A stretch of 64,000 bases of DNA from Cellulosimicrobium protaetiae (GTDB taxonomy: Bacteria > Actinomycetota > Actinomycetes > Actinomycetales > Cellulomonadaceae): assembly GCF_009708005.2 (NCBI RefSeq), contig NZ_CP052757.1, positions 3,844,001-3,908,000 on the forward strand, given 5' to 3'. Of the stretch, positions 1-9,906 are shown one piece after another; the first letter of the stretch is position 1; each line of letters begins with the position of its first letter. The notes under the pieces were generated by a model. That model was given only the letters and a program-made list of their open reading frames with translations, made no database searches and had not been told where the DNA came from. Made by a program: the position numbers and the translations under genes.

Positions 1-374
1 TCGGGGTCGCGCTGGAGCCGGCGGACGAGAGTGCCCGTGGTGACGACCTCCACCCGGGTGCGCCTCGACGTCCGCGACTCGCCCCGCACGGTGTAGCCGA
101 CGGTTCCCCCGAGGTCCTCCCCGAGCAGGGACGCGAGCCGGCGTGCCGCCGCCCGGGCCGCGAGACGCCGCGGCTGGGTCACGACGACCCGACCGTCCCG
201 GGCGCCCTCCAGGGCGGCCGCGAGCGCCGGCGGGACGAGCGTCGTCTTGCCGGTCCCGGGAGGCGCCTGCACGACGACGGCCCCCACCGCGTGCACGGCG
301 GAGACCACGTCGGTCAGGTGGCGCCCCACCGGCAGGTCGGGCGGCGCGGCGAGGAGTCGGGTGAGCGGATCCAC
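1..374 (-). CDS. hrpB: ATP-dependent helicase HrpB, N-terminal part (cut by window edge)
   Basis: The first 124 codons of a DEAH-type helicase run off the left end of the window. Seen: a GTG start at 374, then an N-terminal RecA-like domain with Walker A QAPPGTGKTT (about residues 34-43), followed by VVVTQPRRLAARAAARRLA, which matches motif Ia of the HrpA/HrpB group, and TGTLVRRL (motif Ic-like). HrpB proteins are ATP-driven nucleic-acid helicases of about 800 residues whose cellular role is poorly defined. The gene lies 68 bp downstream of def on the same strand, so it may be read from the glmM-def transcript. The DEAH box itself lies beyond the edge, so the choice between HrpB and HrpA rests on the N-terminal pattern. 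Confidence 0.85.
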   Translation of the reverse strand, partial: MDPLTRLLAAPPDLPVGRHLTDVVSAVHAVGAVVVQAPPGTGKTTLVPPALAAALEGARDGRVVVTQPRRLAARAAARRLASLLGEDLGGTVGYTVRGESRTSRRTRVEVVTTGTLVRRLQRDP

Positions 375-442
375 CCCGGTAGTCTCGCGCGGCGGACCGC
401 ACGGGCCGAACGGCGGGCCGGCCGCCGGGACCGCGACCGGTC

Positions 443-1084
443 CTAGCGAGCCCCGCCCGGGAGCCGCGCGACCCCGAGCGTGGACGCGAGGGTGCGCAGG
501 TCGGCCGCGTCGACGTAGAGCTCGCCGCGCAGGTGGTCGGTCTCGTGCTGGACGATCCTGGCCGGCCAGCCGGTCAGCACGTCGTCGAAGGGCTCGCCCG
601 CCTCGTCCTGCCCGGTGAGGCGCACCGAGCGGGCGCGCGTCCGCTCCGCCTGCCAGCCGTGCACGGAGAGGCACCCCTCGAAGAACGTCCGCGTCTCGTC
701 GCCGACGGCCTCGTACCGGGGGTTGACGAGCACCCGGAACGCCAGCGGGGGACGCTCGCGCTCGTCGTCCACGTCGGGCGTGCCCGGGTCCTCGACGACG
801 GCGACCGCCAGGCCGATCCCGACCTGCGGCGCCGCGAGGCCCACCCCGGGAGCGGCGTGCATCGTCGCGCGCATCGCGTCGAGGAAGCGCGGCAGCACGT
901 CGCCGAGCTGCCCCGCGTAGGGCACGGCCGGCGTGCGCAGCACCGGGTGCCCGGCCTGCACGATCGGGAGGACGCCGTCGTCGTACGTGTCGAGGAGCGC
1001 GACCACGTGCGCGCGCAGCGCGTCGTCGACCCCCTGCCGCACGCCCGTCGTCTCCCGGTCGGTCGTCGGTCCCGTCGCGCTCAC
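443..1084 (-). CDS. def: Peptide deformylase
   Basis: Removes the formyl group from the initiator methionine of new proteins. All three family motifs are present: [10 protein letters not shown] (residues 80-89), EGCLS with the metal ligand Cys138, and QHETDHL with His180 and His184 as ligands and Glu181 as catalytic base. The length of 213 residues is usual; about 40 residues precede the conserved core. The GTG start at 1084 overlaps the glmM stop (GTGA), so the two genes are translationally coupled. The following gene on this strand is hrpB. Function is well supported by motif; the exact N-terminus is inferred from the overlap. Confidence 0.93.
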   Translation of the reverse strand: MSATGPTTDRETTGVRQGVDDALRAHVVALLDTYDDGVLPIVQAGHPVLRTPAVPYAGQLGDVLPRFLDAMRATMHAAPGVGLAAPQVGIGLAVAVVEDPGTPDVDDERERPPLAFRVLVNPRYEAVGDETRTFFEGCLSVHGWQAERTRARSVRLTGQDEAGEPFDDVLTGWPARIVQHETDHLRGELYVDAADLRTLASTLGVARLPGGAR

Positions 1085-2442
1085 AGCGCGAGCCGGTCCC
1101 GCACGACGCCCGCGAGCCGCGCCGCGACCGCGTCGGCCTGCTGCTGCGTCGCCGCCTCGACCATGACGCGGACGAGCGGCTCGGTGCCCGACGGGCGCAG
1201 CAGGACGCGACCCGTCTCGCCGAGGGTCCGCTCCGCGTCCGCGACGGCGGCCTGGAGCTCCTCGTCGCTCGACGCACGCGCCTTGTCCACGCCGGGGACG
1301 TTGAGGAGCGTCTGCGGGAGCCGCTGCACGACGCCCGCCAGGTCGGCGAGCTTCTGACCGGTCGCCCGCACGCGCGCCGCGAGCTGGAGGGCCGTGAGCA
1401 CGCCGTCGCCCGTGGTCGCGTAACGCGACAGCACGATGTGCCCCGACTGCTCGCCCCCGAGGCCGTAGCCGTGCGCCCGCATCTCCTCCAGGACGTACCG
1501 GTCGCCGACGGCCGTCTGGACGGTCGAGATGCCCGCGTCGCGCATCGCGAGGAGGAGGCCGAGGTTGCTCATGACCGTGACGACGAGCGTGTCGTGCGGG
1601 AGCGCGCCCTCCTCCTTCAGCGCGAGCGCGAGGACGCCCATGATCTGGTCCCCGTCGACGACCGTCCCGCCGTGGTCGACCGCGACGCACCGGTCGGCGT
1701 CGCCGTCGAACGCGACGCCGAAGTCCGCCTCGGACGCCACCACGACGGCCTGGAGCTGCTCCGGGTGGTTCGAGCCGCACGCGGCGTTGATGTTGCGGCC
1801 GTCGGGGCTCGCGTTGATGACGACGACGTCGGCGCCGGCCGCGCGCAGGGCCGCGGGGCCGACGTCGCTCGCGGCGCCGTTCGCGCAGTCGACCGCGATC
1901 CGCAGGCCCGCGAGCGGCTTGTGGTCCTCGTCGGCCCCGATGCTCGCCATGAGGTGCTCGACGTACGCGCCGCCGGCGCGCCCCGAGTCCGGGGAGATCC
2001 GGCCCACCGAGCCGTGCGTGGGCCGCTCCCACTCCTGCCCGATCAGGCTCTCGATCCGGTCCTCGACCGCGTCGTCGAGCTTGACCCCGCCGCGCGCGAG
2101 GAACTTGATCCCGTTGTCCTGCATCGGGTTGTGGGAGGCCGAGATCACGACGCCGAAGTCGACGTCCATGGTGCTCGTCAGGTACGCGACGGCGGGCGTC
2201 GGGAGTACGCCCACGTCCTTCACGTCGACGCCCGCGCTCGCGAGACCCGCGATGAGCGCCGCGCCCAGGAACTCGCCCGAGACCCGCGTGTCGCGACCCA
2301 CGACCGCGCGCGGACGGTGCCCCTCCTCCTGCCCGCTCCCGAGCACGCGCGCCGCCGCGACGCCGAGGTCGAGCGCGAGCTCGCCCGTCACGTTGCCGTT
2401 CGCCAGCCCGCGCACCCCGTCGGTGCCGAAAAGCCGTCCCAT
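1081..2442 (-). CDS. glmM: Phosphoglucosamine mutase
   Basis: Converts glucosamine-6-phosphate to glucosamine-1-phosphate, a step toward UDP-GlcNAc for peptidoglycan. The 453-residue protein begins [12 protein letters not shown], carries the phosphoserine loop ISASHNP (phosphorylated Ser103), the metal loop FDGDADR, and a C-terminal phosphate-binding loop LRPSGTEP. The ATG start at 2442 is preceded by AGGAAGG. An in-frame extension to 2529 exists but lacks conservation and is not used. The gene follows rplM-rpsI (147 bp after rpsI) and overlaps def by 4 bp. The rplM-rpsI-glmM order is common in actinobacteria and ties cell-wall precursor supply to ribosome genes. Confidence 0.95.
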   Translation of the reverse strand: MGRLFGTDGVRGLANGNVTGELALDLGVAAARVLGSGQEEGHRPRAVVGRDTRVSGEFLGAALIAGLASAGVDVKDVGVLPTPAVAYLTSTMDVDFGVVISASHNPMQDNGIKFLARGGVKLDDAVEDRIESLIGQEWERPTHGSVGRISPDSGRAGGAYVEHLMASIGADEDHKPLAGLRIAVDCANGAASDVGPAALRAAGADVVVINASPDGRNINAACGSNHPEQLQAVVVASEADFGVAFDGDADRCVAVDHGGTVVDGDQIMGVLALALKEEGALPHDTLVVTVMSNLGLLLAMRDAGISTVQTAVGDRYVLEEMRAHGYGLGGEQSGHIVLSRYATTGDGVLTALQLAARVRATGQKLADLAGVVQRLPQTLLNVPGVDKARASSDEELQAAVADAERTLGETGRVLLRPSGTEPLVRVMVEAATQQQADAVAARLAGVVRDRLAL

Positions 2443-2588
2443 GGAAAGTCCTTCCTCGACCGGCCGTACGTCGACCGTACGACCGCCTGCCCTGCCCCGC
2501 CCTCGGCGGGCTTGGTCACCGTCCCTCACAAACGACGTCGGCCCCGGTGGACGAGGTCCACCGGGGCCGACGAGCGCACAGCGCAGGA

Positions 2589-3077
2589 TCAGCGCTTGGA
2601 GTACTGCGGTGCCTTACGAGCCTTCTTGAGACCGGCCTTCTTGCGCTCGACGACGCGGGCGTCGCGAGTGAGGAAGCCGGCCTTCTTCAGCGCGGGGCGG
2701 TTGTGCTCGGCGTCGATCTCGTTGAGCGCACGAGCGATGCCGAGGCGCAGCGCACCGGCCTGGCCGGACGTGCCACCGCCGCTGATGCGGGCGACGACGT
2801 CGAAGCGACCCTCGACGTCGACCAGCTTCAGCGGGGAGTTCACGAGCTGCTGGTGGACCTTGTTCGGGAAGTAGTCCTCGAGCGTGCGCCCGTTGATCTT
2901 CCACTGCCCGGTGCCGGGGACGAGGCGCACGCGCGCCACGGCCTCCTTGCGGCGGCCCAGGGCCTGGCCGGGGGCGGTGATGCTCTGGCCGCGGCCCGTG
3001 GGGGCGGCGGACTCGGAGGTGTAGGTGCTGGGCGTCTCGTCGCCCAGGGTGTCGGTGTCGACGGTGGTCTCGGCCAC
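2589..3077 (-). CDS. rpsI: 30S ribosomal protein S9
   Basis: Small-subunit protein whose C-terminal tail reaches the P-site tRNA. The C-terminus is the typical basic tail ending in SKR, after [19 protein letters not shown]. The N-terminal 40 or so residues are acidic and Thr/Ser-rich, as in other actinobacterial S9 proteins. Start chosen: GTG at 3077 (reading VAETTVD) because GAGG lies 8 nt upstream; the longer reading from 3107 has no good ribosome binding site. The protein has 162 residues. It follows rplM by 44 bp in the conserved L13-S9 pair. Confidence 0.94.
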   Translation of the reverse strand: MAETTVDTDTLGDETPSTYTSESAAPTGRGQSITAPGQALGRRKEAVARVRLVPGTGQWKINGRTLEDYFPNKVHQQLVNSPLKLVDVEGRFDVVARISGGGTSGQAGALRLGIARALNEIDAEHNRPALKKAGFLTRDARVVERKKAGLKKARKAPQYSKR

Positions 3078-3121
3078 GGGTGTGTCCTCGCGTCTCTCTG
3101 TGCGCATCGCCTGGGCGGCGA

Positions 3122-3565
3122 TTACTGCGCGACCTGGGTGATCTCGAACGGCTTCGGCTGCTGCGCGGCGTGCGGGTGCTCGGCACCCGCGTAGACCTTG
3201 AGCTTGCCGAACTGGGCACGACCGAGGGTCGTCTTCGGGAGCATGCCGCGCACGGCCCGCTCCACAGCACGCTCGGGGTGCTTGTCGAGCAGGTCGCCGT
3301 AGGCGACGGCACGCAGACCACCCGGGTAGCCGGAGTGGTTGTAGGCCATCTTCTGCTCGCGCTTGTTGCCGCTCAGGGCGACCTTGCCGGCGTTGATGAC
3401 GATGACGAAGTCACCGCCGTCGACGTGCGGAGCGAAGGTCGGCTTGTGCTTGCCGCGCAGCAGGGTGGCCACGTGGGTGGCCAGGCGGCCCAGGACGACG
3501 TCGGTCGCGTCGATGACGTACCAGTCGCGCTGGACGTCGCCGGGCTTCGGGGTGTACGTACGCAC
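3122..3565 (-). CDS. rplM: 50S ribosomal protein L13
   Basis: Early-assembly 50S protein of 147 residues, the usual actinobacterial length. It starts [20 protein letters not shown] and contains [10 protein letters not shown] and [12 protein letters not shown]. The GTG start at 3565 has GAAGG 8 nt upstream; a longer frame back to 3661 is non-conserved leader sequence. It is first of the rplM-rpsI-glmM-def run. The 170 bp separating it from trhO upstream probably hold its promoter. Confidence 0.95.
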   Translation of the reverse strand: MRTYTPKPGDVQRDWYVIDATDVVLGRLATHVATLLRGKHKPTFAPHVDGGDFVIVINAGKVALSGNKREQKMAYNHSGYPGGLRAVAYGDLLDKHPERAVERAVRGMLPKTTLGRAQFGKLKVYAGAEHPHAAQQPKPFEITQVAQ

Positions 3566-3735
3566 GGTCGTAGCCTTCGTTTCTGTCTCAGGATGTCTTC
3601 TTCGGCCGCTGAAGCGTGCGGCCGAGAGGGCAGGTCGTTGCGCGGCGGGCTCGGTCGACACCCGCTCCTTGGCCGGCAGCGAGTGGGCGCGCTAGCGACA
3701 CGGGCGTCGTGAGATGAGCACAACGACTCACCAGA

Positions 3736-4692
3736 CTACCCGCGGGGCAGGCCACCGGTCAAAGCGGCGGAGCTGGTAGGCGGGCTGGTAGGCAGGCCGG
3801 TGGCCGGGCGCTCGACGACGCACGTCTCGCACCGCGTCGAGCGCGCGACGTGCACGCAGTCCGGGCAGTACAGGCGCAGCGTCCGGCAGCTCGGGTCGGC
3901 GCAGTTCTCGTACTTCGCGGTGGCCGCCCCGCAGCCCGTGCACGCGCCGAGCGGGGTCGACCCCGGGCCGAGGTCGACGTGCATGCGCTCGTCGAACACG
4001 TAGAGCGAGCCCTCCCACAGCCCCTGCGACCCGAACGCCTCCCCGTACCGCACGACGCCGCCGTCGAGCTGGTACACCTCCTCGAAACCGCGTGCGGTCA
4101 GGAGCGCCGACAGCACCTCGCACCGCACGCCCCCGGTGCAGTACGTCACGACGGGCCGCTGCTTGAGGTCGTCGTAGCGGCCCGAGTCGATCTCGGCGAC
4201 GAAGTCGCGGGTCGTGGCGACGTCCGGGACCACCGCGCCGCGGAACCGACCGATCTCCGCCTCGAACGCGTTGCGGCCGTCGAACATCACGACGTCGTCG
4301 CCGCGCTCCGCCACGAGGTCGTGCAGCGCCTGCGGGCTCAGCCGCGCCCCACCACCGACGACGCCGCTCTCGTCGACCACGACCTCGTCGGGGACGCCGA
4401 ACGCCACGAGCTCAGGACGCACCTTCACGGACAGGCGCGGGAAGTCCCGGCCCGTGCCGTCGGACCACTTGACGTCGATCCCCTCGAACCCGGGGTACTG
4501 CCGCGTGGTCTTCACGTACTGCTTGAGGTCCTCGACCGTCCCGCCGAGCGTCGCGTTGATCCCGTGCTCGGCGACGATCACGCGCCCCGTGAGGTTCCAC
4601 CGCTCCCCCAGCGCCCGCTGCCAGAGCTGCACCGCGCGGGGGTCGGGCAGCGGCGTGAAGGCGTAGAAGAGCACGATCTTGTGGACGGCCAT
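3736..4692 (-). CDS. trhO: tRNA uridine(34) hydroxylase, rhodanese-domain protein
   Basis: Family member of TrhO (formerly YceA), which hydroxylates wobble uridine in tRNA with molecular oxygen (known for the family). Seen: an N-terminal acylphosphatase-like domain ([23 protein letters not shown]), a central rhodanese domain with active-site loop [11 protein letters not shown], and a C-terminal Cys-rich tail (ACTGCG, CADPSC, LYCPDC, CETC) likely to bind zinc. The length of 318 residues fits. ATG at 4692 is chosen; an in-frame GTG two codons upstream is also possible. It lies 45 bp downstream of the ABC-F gene, so the two translation-related genes probably form one unit. Confidence 0.88.
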   Translation of the reverse strand: MAVHKIVLFYAFTPLPDPRAVQLWQRALGERWNLTGRVIVAEHGINATLGGTVEDLKQYVKTTRQYPGFEGIDVKWSDGTGRDFPRLSVKVRPELVAFGVPDEVVVDESGVVGGGARLSPQALHDLVAERGDDVVMFDGRNAFEAEIGRFRGAVVPDVATTRDFVAEIDSGRYDDLKQRPVVTYCTGGVRCEVLSALLTARGFEEVYQLDGGVVRYGEAFGSQGLWEGSLYVFDERMHVDLGPGSTPLGACTGCGAATAKYENCADPSCRTLRLYCPDCVHVARSTRCETCVVERPATGLPTSPPTSSAALTGGLPRG

Positions 4693-4737
4693 GCCCACCA
4701 GGATAGGGACGGCGGCACCCGCCCCGGCACGCGGCGG

Positions 4738-6432
4738 CTACCGCACCCGCTGCACGCGCTCGACCTCCCACACCGGCTCGGGCGCCTCGACGACCTCCCC
4801 GTCGCCGCGGAACACCAGGTAGCGGTCGAACCCGCGCGCGAACCACCGGTCGTGCGTCACCGCGAGCACCGTGCCCTGGAACGCCGCGAGGCCGGCCTCG
4901 AGCGCCTCCGCCGAGTGCAGGTCGAGGTTGTCCGTCGGCTCGTCGAGCAGCAGCAGGGTCGCGCCGTCGAGCTCGAGCAGGAGGATCTGGAACCGCGCCT
5001 GCTGCCCGCCCGACAGGGTCTCGAAGCGCTGCTCCGCCTGGCCGACCAGCTCGTACCGGTCGAGCGCGCGGCTCGCGCCCTCGCGGCCCATGCCGGCCCG
5101 GTGCCCGTCGCCGCGATGGAGGATCTCCAGGAGCGTCCTCCCGCGCAGCTCCGGGTGGTCGTGGTTCTGGGCGAACCAGCCCGGCCGCACGCGCGAGCCG
5201 AGCACGGCGCGGCCCGTGTGCGCCACCGGGTCGGGTCGCACGCCGTCGGACGTCGCGGCGTCGGGCACCACCCCGGGCTCCGGGTCGGTGCCGCCCGCGG
5301 CGAGGAGGCGCAGGAAGTGCGACTTGCCCGACCCGTTGGAGCCCAGCACCGCGACGCGCTCCCCGAAGAACACCTCGAGGTCGAACGGCCGCATGAGCCC
5401 GGTGAGCTCGAGCTCGTGGCACGTCACGGCGCGCTTCGCCGTGCGGCCGCCCGTGAGCCGCACCGAGACACGCTGCTCGCGCGCTAGCACCTCGGGGCGC
5501 CCCGCCTCCTCGAACTTGCGCAGGCGCGTGCGCGCCGCCTGGTACCGGCTCGCGAGCCCGTCGTTGAAGGCCGCCTTGGTCTTGAGGGTGAGCACGAGCT
5601 CGCGGAGCTTGGCGTGCTCCTCGTCCCACCGCCGCGCGAGCTCGGCGAGCCGGTCGCGGCGGTCGGCGCGCGCCTGCGCGTACGTCGCGATCCCGCCGCC
5701 GTGCACCCAGACCGTGCCGCCGCCCGGCGTCGGCTCGAGCGTCGCGACCTGCGTCGCCGTGCGGGACAGCAGCTCGCGGTCGTGCGAGACGTAGAGGACC
5801 GTCTTGGGCGACGCGACCAGCCGCTCCTCGAGCCAGCGCTTGGTCGGCACGTCGAGGTGGTTGTCCGGCTCGTCGAGCAGCAGGACCTCCTCGGGCCCGC
5901 GGAGCAGCGCCGTGAGCGCCAGGCGCTTCTGCTCGCCGCCGGACAGCGTGCGCACGTCGCGCCACTGCGCCTTGTCGAACGGGACGGACAGGACCTCGTC
6001 GGTCACCTCGTCCCACGCCGCCTCGGCGTCGTAGCCCCCGACGTCGGCCCAGTCGACGAGCGCCTGGGCGTACCGGAGCTGGGCGGGCTCGTCGTCGACC
6101 GTCATGATGTCGTGCTCCGCCGCGGCGAGCTCGAGCGCCGCCTCCTTGACCGCGACCGGCGCGAGCTCGACGAGCAGGTCGCGGACCGTGCGGTCGTCGT
6201 CGATGCGCCCCACGTCCTGGCGCATGACGCCGAGGCCGCCGCTGCGCACGACCGCCCCGCCGTGCGGCGCGACGTCGCCCTTGACGATGCGCAGGAGCGT
6301 CGACTTGCCGACGCCGTTCGGCCCGACGAGCGCGACCCGCGCGCCGTCCGCGACGCGCAGGCTCACGCCGTCCAGGAGCGTGCGCCCGTCGGGCAGGTGA
6401 TACGTGACGTCGCTGAGGTCGAGGTGTCCCAC
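4738..6432 (-). CDS. ABC-F family ATPase (ribosome-associated)
   Basis: Two ATP-binding cassettes in one chain and no membrane segment, the hallmark of ABC-F proteins, which act on the ribosome (translation quality control or antibiotic protection). Cassette 1: Walker A GPNGVGKS (37-44), signature LSGGEQKR (163-170), Walker B VLLLDEPDNHLD. Cassette 2: Walker A GSNGSGKS (364-371), signature LSGGQQAR, LLLLDEPTDNLD. An interdomain linker (about 245-310) is rich in Arg and Leu and would form the helical arm that enters the ribosome. Length is 564 residues from GTG 6432. The subfamily (EttA-like or resistance-type) cannot be assigned by eye. It is co-directional with trhO. Confidence 0.9.
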   Translation of the reverse strand: MGHLDLSDVTYHLPDGRTLLDGVSLRVADGARVALVGPNGVGKSTLLRIVKGDVAPHGGAVVRSGGLGVMRQDVGRIDDDRTVRDLLVELAPVAVKEAALELAAAEHDIMTVDDEPAQLRYAQALVDWADVGGYDAEAAWDEVTDEVLSVPFDKAQWRDVRTLSGGEQKRLALTALLRGPEEVLLLDEPDNHLDVPTKRWLEERLVASPKTVLYVSHDRELLSRTATQVATLEPTPGGGTVWVHGGGIATYAQARADRRDRLAELARRWDEEHAKLRELVLTLKTKAAFNDGLASRYQAARTRLRKFEEAGRPEVLAREQRVSVRLTGGRTAKRAVTCHELELTGLMRPFDLEVFFGERVAVLGSNGSGKSHFLRLLAAGGTDPEPGVVPDAATSDGVRPDPVAHTGRAVLGSRVRPGWFAQNHDHPELRGRTLLEILHRGDGHRAGMGREGASRALDRYELVGQAEQRFETLSGGQQARFQILLLELDGATLLLLDEPTDNLDLHSAEALEAGLAAFQGTVLAVTHDRWFARGFDRYLVFRGDGEVVEAPEPVWEVERVQRVR

Positions 6433-6584
6433 GAGGCCATCGTCCCCCGGGCTGACCCGCCGGGTCACGCGGATTCCGCGCACCCCCGACCGCCCCGGCG
6501 TCGACCCGCCCTCGCCGGCAGCACGTCCGTGCAGGTCCGGCCGCAGATGCTGCGTCGGGCCGCGCGAGGTGCCACTGTGGACGC

Positions 6585-6986
6585 ATGAGCCAAGACACCA
6601 CCGGCACCAGCCCGGACCCGGAGACCGGCGCCGAGGGCGACAACGACCAGCTCCAGGCCGAGGACACGCTGCTCGACCGCGGCGTCGACGACGTGCTCGA
6701 CGAGGGCTACTCCCCGCCCGACCGCCCTCGGAAGAACCACCACGGCGAGACGCCGTGGGAAGAGGTGCACGGCGAGACGCTCGACCAGCGTCTCTCCGAG
6801 GAGGAGCCGGAGGACTGGGACCGCGACCCGCTCGACCGGCCGGACGAGACGCGCTCGGGCCGCCTCGTCGCCGACCCCGACGCGCTCGACGGCCGCCAGA
6901 ACGACACGTACGCGGACGACGAGGGCATCTCCGGCGGCGCCGCGGGCGCCGAGGAGGCGGCCGTCCACGTCGTCGAGGAGCCCTGA
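6585..6986 (+). CDS. DUF5709-like acidic protein
   Basis: A 133-residue soluble, very acidic protein with no signal or membrane segment. The pattern DDVLDEGYSPPDRPRK followed by GETLDQRLSEEEPE matches what I recall of the DUF5709 family, small actinobacterial proteins of unknown function. The rest is low-complexity Asp/Glu/Gly sequence, probably disordered. It is transcribed divergently from the ABC-F gene (152 bp apart) and convergently with truA. No function can be assigned. Confidence 0.75.
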   Translation: MSQDTTGTSPDPETGAEGDNDQLQAEDTLLDRGVDDVLDEGYSPPDRPRKNHHGETPWEEVHGETLDQRLSEEEPEDWDRDPLDRPDETRSGRLVADPDALDGRQNDTYADDEGISGGAAGAEEAAVHVVEEP

Positions 6987-6996
6987 GAGGCGACCT

Positions 6997-7024
6997 CCGC
7001 GCCGAGGGATTCCGTCCGGCGCGG
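6997..7024. terminator. Possible bidirectional hairpin between DUF5709 gene and truA
   Basis: A 7-bp GC stem (6997-7003 with 7018-7024) with a 14-nt loop lies between the convergent ends of the DUF5709 gene and truA. There is no U-tract; assigned mainly by position. Confidence 0.35.
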
Positions 7025-7068
7025 GGTGCGCCGCCCCGTGGATCACCCCGCACCGGGTGGAACAGCCG

Positions 7069-8043
7069 TCAGGACGGACCGGCCTCCCAGACGTCCTCCT
7101 CGTTGCGCACGGCACGGATCCGGTCGGCGCGAGCGGCGAGCTCGTCGTCCGGCGGGTAGGTGACCTCCTCCAGCACGAGCCCGTGGGCGGGGACGACGCC
7201 GGCGCCCGCGTCGCGCCGACGGCTCGCGAGGAGCTGCTCGGGCCAGTCGACGCCGCGCCGGCCCTCCCCCACGGCGAGCGACGCGCCGACCAGCGCGCGC
7301 ACCATGTTGTGGCAGAACGCGTCCGCGCGGACGTGCGCGACGACGAGGCCCGCGTCGGGCCCGTCGACGGGTCGGGACCATGACAGGTGCTGGAGCTCGC
7401 GGATCGTCGTCGCCCCGGGGCGCGGCTTGCAGAAGGCCGCGAAGTCCCGGACCCCGAGCAGCGGCCGGACCGCGGCGTCCATCGCCGCGACGTCGAGCGG
7501 GCGCCGGTTCCACAGCACCCACGCGCGCCGCAGCGGGTCGCGCTGAACCGGGTCGTCCGCGACCCGGTACGTGTACGCGCGGTGCAGGGCGGAGAAGCGC
7601 GCGTCGAACCCGTCCGGGGCCGGCGTGGCGCGGTGCACGACGACGTCGCCCGGCAGCACCCCGCCGAGCCGCGCGACGAGCGCGTCCCCGGGGGCGCGGT
7701 CGGAGCGCCCGGGCAGCGCCTCCCACTGGTCCCGCGTGAGGTCGACGTGCGCGACCTGGCCCCGCGCGTGCACCCCCGCGTCCGTGCGCCCCGCGACGGT
7801 CAGGCGGGGCGCCGGGCCGCGCAGGAGCGTCGCGAGCCCGTCCTCGATCGCCCCCTGGACGGTCCGCAGAGTCGGCTGACGGGCCCAGCCCGCGAAGTCC
7901 GTCCCCTGGTAGGCGAGGTCCAGGCGGACCCGCACGACGTCGTCGGGCAGCCCGTGCCGTGCCGTCGCCGCGGCGTCCGACGCCGTGCCCGCCTCGTCGG
8001 CAGGGGCGGGGGCGGGGACTTCGGGGGCCGGGGCGTCGCTCAC
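7069..8043 (-). CDS. truA: tRNA pseudouridine(38-40) synthase
   Basis: Isomerises uridines 38-40 in the anticodon stem-loop of many tRNAs. Seen: [15 protein letters not shown] near the start of the core and the catalytic loop GRTDAGVHA with nucleophile Asp88, then [11 protein letters not shown] and [10 protein letters not shown] toward the C-terminus. The 324 residues are a little longer than usual because of a 35-residue Ala/Pro-rich N-terminal extension. The start is GTG 8043, preceded by GGTGAA. In many actinobacteria truA directly follows rplQ; here two other genes separate them. It is divergent from the ROK kinase gene with a 62-bp gap. Confidence 0.93.
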   Translation of the reverse strand: MSDAPAPEVPAPAPADEAGTASDAAATARHGLPDDVVRVRLDLAYQGTDFAGWARQPTLRTVQGAIEDGLATLLRGPAPRLTVAGRTDAGVHARGQVAHVDLTRDQWEALPGRSDRAPGDALVARLGGVLPGDVVVHRATPAPDGFDARFSALHRAYTYRVADDPVQRDPLRRAWVLWNRRPLDVAAMDAAVRPLLGVRDFAAFCKPRPGATTIRELQHLSWSRPVDGPDAGLVVAHVRADAFCHNMVRALVGASLAVGEGRRGVDWPEQLLASRRRDAGAGVVPAHGLVLEEVTYPPDDELAARADRIRAVRNEEDVWEAGPS

Positions 8044-8105
8044 GGGAGTTCACCGTAGTCGCCCGGCCGTGCGGCGCGCGCGCCGTCGTGCCTACGCTGC
8101 CGCCC

Positions 8106-8876
8106 ATGACCGGCGACCGAGCAGACCTCCGCACCCTCGCCGTGGACTGCGGCGGCGGGGGGATCAAGGCGAACGTGCTCGACGCGTCGGGCACCGCGCA
8201 CGCCGCCGCCGTCCGTGTGCCGACGCCCTACCCGCTGCCGCCCGAGCTGCTCGTCGAGACGATCGCGGAGATCTCTGCCACGCTGCCCTCCGCGGACCGG
8301 GTCACCGTCGGCATGCCCGGCATGATCCGGCGCGGCGTCGTCGTGCACACGCCGCACTACGTGACCCGCAGCGGCCCCCGCTCGCGGGTCGACCCGGCGC
8401 TCGTGGAGGCGTGGACGAGCTTCGACGTCCAGGCCTCGGTGGCCGCGCGCCTCGGTGTGCCCGCCCTCGTGCTCAACGACGCCGAGGTGCACGGCGCGGG
8501 CGTCGTCGCGGCGTCCGGGCTGGAGCTCGTGCTGACGCTCGGGACGGGTCTGGGCTCCGCGCTGTTCCACGGCGGGCGGCTCGCGCCCCACCTCGAGTGG
8601 TCGCGCGCGCCGGTCCGCCGCGGCACCACCTACGACGAGTACGTCGGCGAGCCCGAGCGGCGGCGGCTCGGCAACGGGCTGTGGTCACGGCGCGTGCTCG
8701 CGGTCGTCGAGGGTTTGCGGCCCGTCTTCTGGTGGGACCGGCTCTACCTCGGCGGTGGGAACTCGCGGCAGATCACCCCGACGGTGCTCGACCGTCTCGG
8801 CGACGACGTCGTCGTCGTGCCCAACTCGGCGGCGCTCGTCGGCGGGGCGCGCGCCTGGGACCTACCACCCGCCTGA
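8106..8876 (+). CDS. ROK-family sugar kinase, probably (polyphosphate) glucokinase
   Basis: A 256-residue ROK-type kinase. The phosphate-binding loop DCGGGGIKANVLD sits near the N-terminus, VLNDAEVHGAG provides the catalytic Asp, and LTLGTGLGSALF is the second ATP loop. The compact size and the DxGGxGIK form resemble polyphosphate glucokinases of actinobacteria, which phosphorylate glucose from ATP or polyphosphate; the donor cannot be told from sequence. The ROK zinc-binding Cys cluster is not seen, as in PpgK. ATG 8106 is chosen; a longer frame upstream overlaps truA and is unlikely. It ends 6 bp from the convergent hydrolase gene. Confidence 0.78.
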   Translation: MTGDRADLRTLAVDCGGGGIKANVLDASGTAHAAAVRVPTPYPLPPELLVETIAEISATLPSADRVTVGMPGMIRRGVVVHTPHYVTRSGPRSRVDPALVEAWTSFDVQASVAARLGVPALVLNDAEVHGAGVVAASGLELVLTLGTGLGSALFHGGRLAPHLEWSRAPVRRGTTYDEYVGEPERRRLGNGLWSRRVLAVVEGLRPVFWWDRLYLGGGNSRQITPTVLDRLGDDVVVVPNSAALVGGARAWDLPPA

Positions 8877-8882
8877 CGGCGC

Positions 8883-9707
8883 TCAGCGCCCGGGCACGCG
8901 GTCCTGGCGTGCCCCGGTGGCGTCGCCGACGACGAGGCCACGGTCGACGGACCGCGCGACCGCACGGTGCGCGTCGAGCAGGACCCGGTTGAACGCGACC
9001 GGTGCGTCGAGGCTCACGAGGTGCCGTGCGCCCGGGACCACCACCAGGCGGGCGGACGCTCCCCCGCGCCGGGCCGCCGCGACGAACCCCCGCTCACCGA
9101 ACCGGAAGTGGTCCCACCGGCCGTTGACCAGCCACACCGGCGAGTCCGTGGCGGAGAGCGCGGCGACGGGGTCGACCGCCTCGACCTCGCGCAGGATCGC
9201 GCTCATCACGTCGAGCGCGAACCCCCCGGCCGCGAGGTCCGCTGCGCCCTGGGGCGTCAGCGCCCGGTCGACGAGCGCCTGGTTGAGCCCCGCTCCCCCG
9301 TCGGGCAGCCGCTCGATGCCGCGGGCGACGAGGAGCCAGCCCCCGCGCAGCCGCGTCGCGGGCGGCGTGGAGCAGGCGGCCGCCACGAGCCCGACGACGC
9401 GCTCCGGGTGCCGCGACCGGGTCTCGATCGCGACGTAGCCGCCGAGCGACAGCCCGACGACGAGCGCGCACCCGCCCAGCCCGTCGATCCCGGTCACGAC
9501 GGCGTCCACGGCACCGTCCAGGGTGAACGCCTCCCCCCGCCGCGCGCCGTGCCCCGGCAGGTCCACGGCGAGCGCGTCGACGCCCGCCCGGTGCAGGGCG
9601 GCGAGCTGGTCGCGCCACATCGACCGCGACGTGCGCGAGCCGTGCACGAGGACGACGGGCGGCCACGCCGCCCGCCCGGTACCGGCGGTGGTGTCGCGGC
9701 AGGGCAC
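8883..9707 (-). CDS. Alpha/beta-hydrolase fold protein
   Basis: A 274-residue hydrolase of unknown substrate. Seen: the oxyanion strand VVLVHGSRTS, LAVDLPGHG, nucleophile elbow VGLSLGG with Ser87, a probable acid in VNGRWDHF and the catalytic His in GARHLVSLDAP. There is no signal peptide, so it is probably cytoplasmic. GTG 9707 is the start. It is transcribed away from the rplQ terminator and may have its own promoter in the 119 bp after it. The family covers esterases, lactonases and epoxide hydrolases. Confidence 0.8.
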   Translation of the reverse strand: MPCRDTTAGTGRAAWPPVVLVHGSRTSRSMWRDQLAALHRAGVDALAVDLPGHGARRGEAFTLDGAVDAVVTGIDGLGGCALVVGLSLGGYVAIETRSRHPERVVGLVAAACSTPPATRLRGGWLLVARGIERLPDGGAGLNQALVDRALTPQGAADLAAGGFALDVMSAILREVEAVDPVAALSATDSPVWLVNGRWDHFRFGERGFVAAARRGGASARLVVVPGARHLVSLDAPVAFNRVLLDAHRAVARSVDRGLVVGDATGARQDRVPGR

Positions 9708-9826
9708 CCGTCGACCCTAGGCCGCGGTGCGGTCGTGCGCGCGGCCGGAGGTCCGCCGTCGGGCACCCGGCGCTCCCCCGACCGGCACCACGTCGCCCGA
9801 TGCCGGGACAGCGTGTCCACCAGGGA

Positions 9827-9868
9827 CGCCGCAGGGCCCGGAACCCTACGGTTCCGGGCCCTGCGGCG
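9827..9868 (-). terminator. Terminator-type hairpin after rplQ
   Basis: A perfect 19-bp stem (9827-9845 pairing with 9850-9868) with a 4-nt loop lies 38 bp past the rplQ stop codon. It would end the infA-to-rplQ transcript. No U-tract follows, as is usual for actinobacterial hairpins. Confidence 0.85.
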
Positions 9869-9906
9869 TGGAGCCCCGGAGGACTCCGAGAGTCGATCGA
9901 GGAGGC

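Noticed and set aside
7959-8105. Longer N-terminus for the ROK kinase starting at 7959
   Set aside because: The extension is antisense to truA and low-complexity; ATG 8106 places the phosphate-binding loop at the usual distance from the start.
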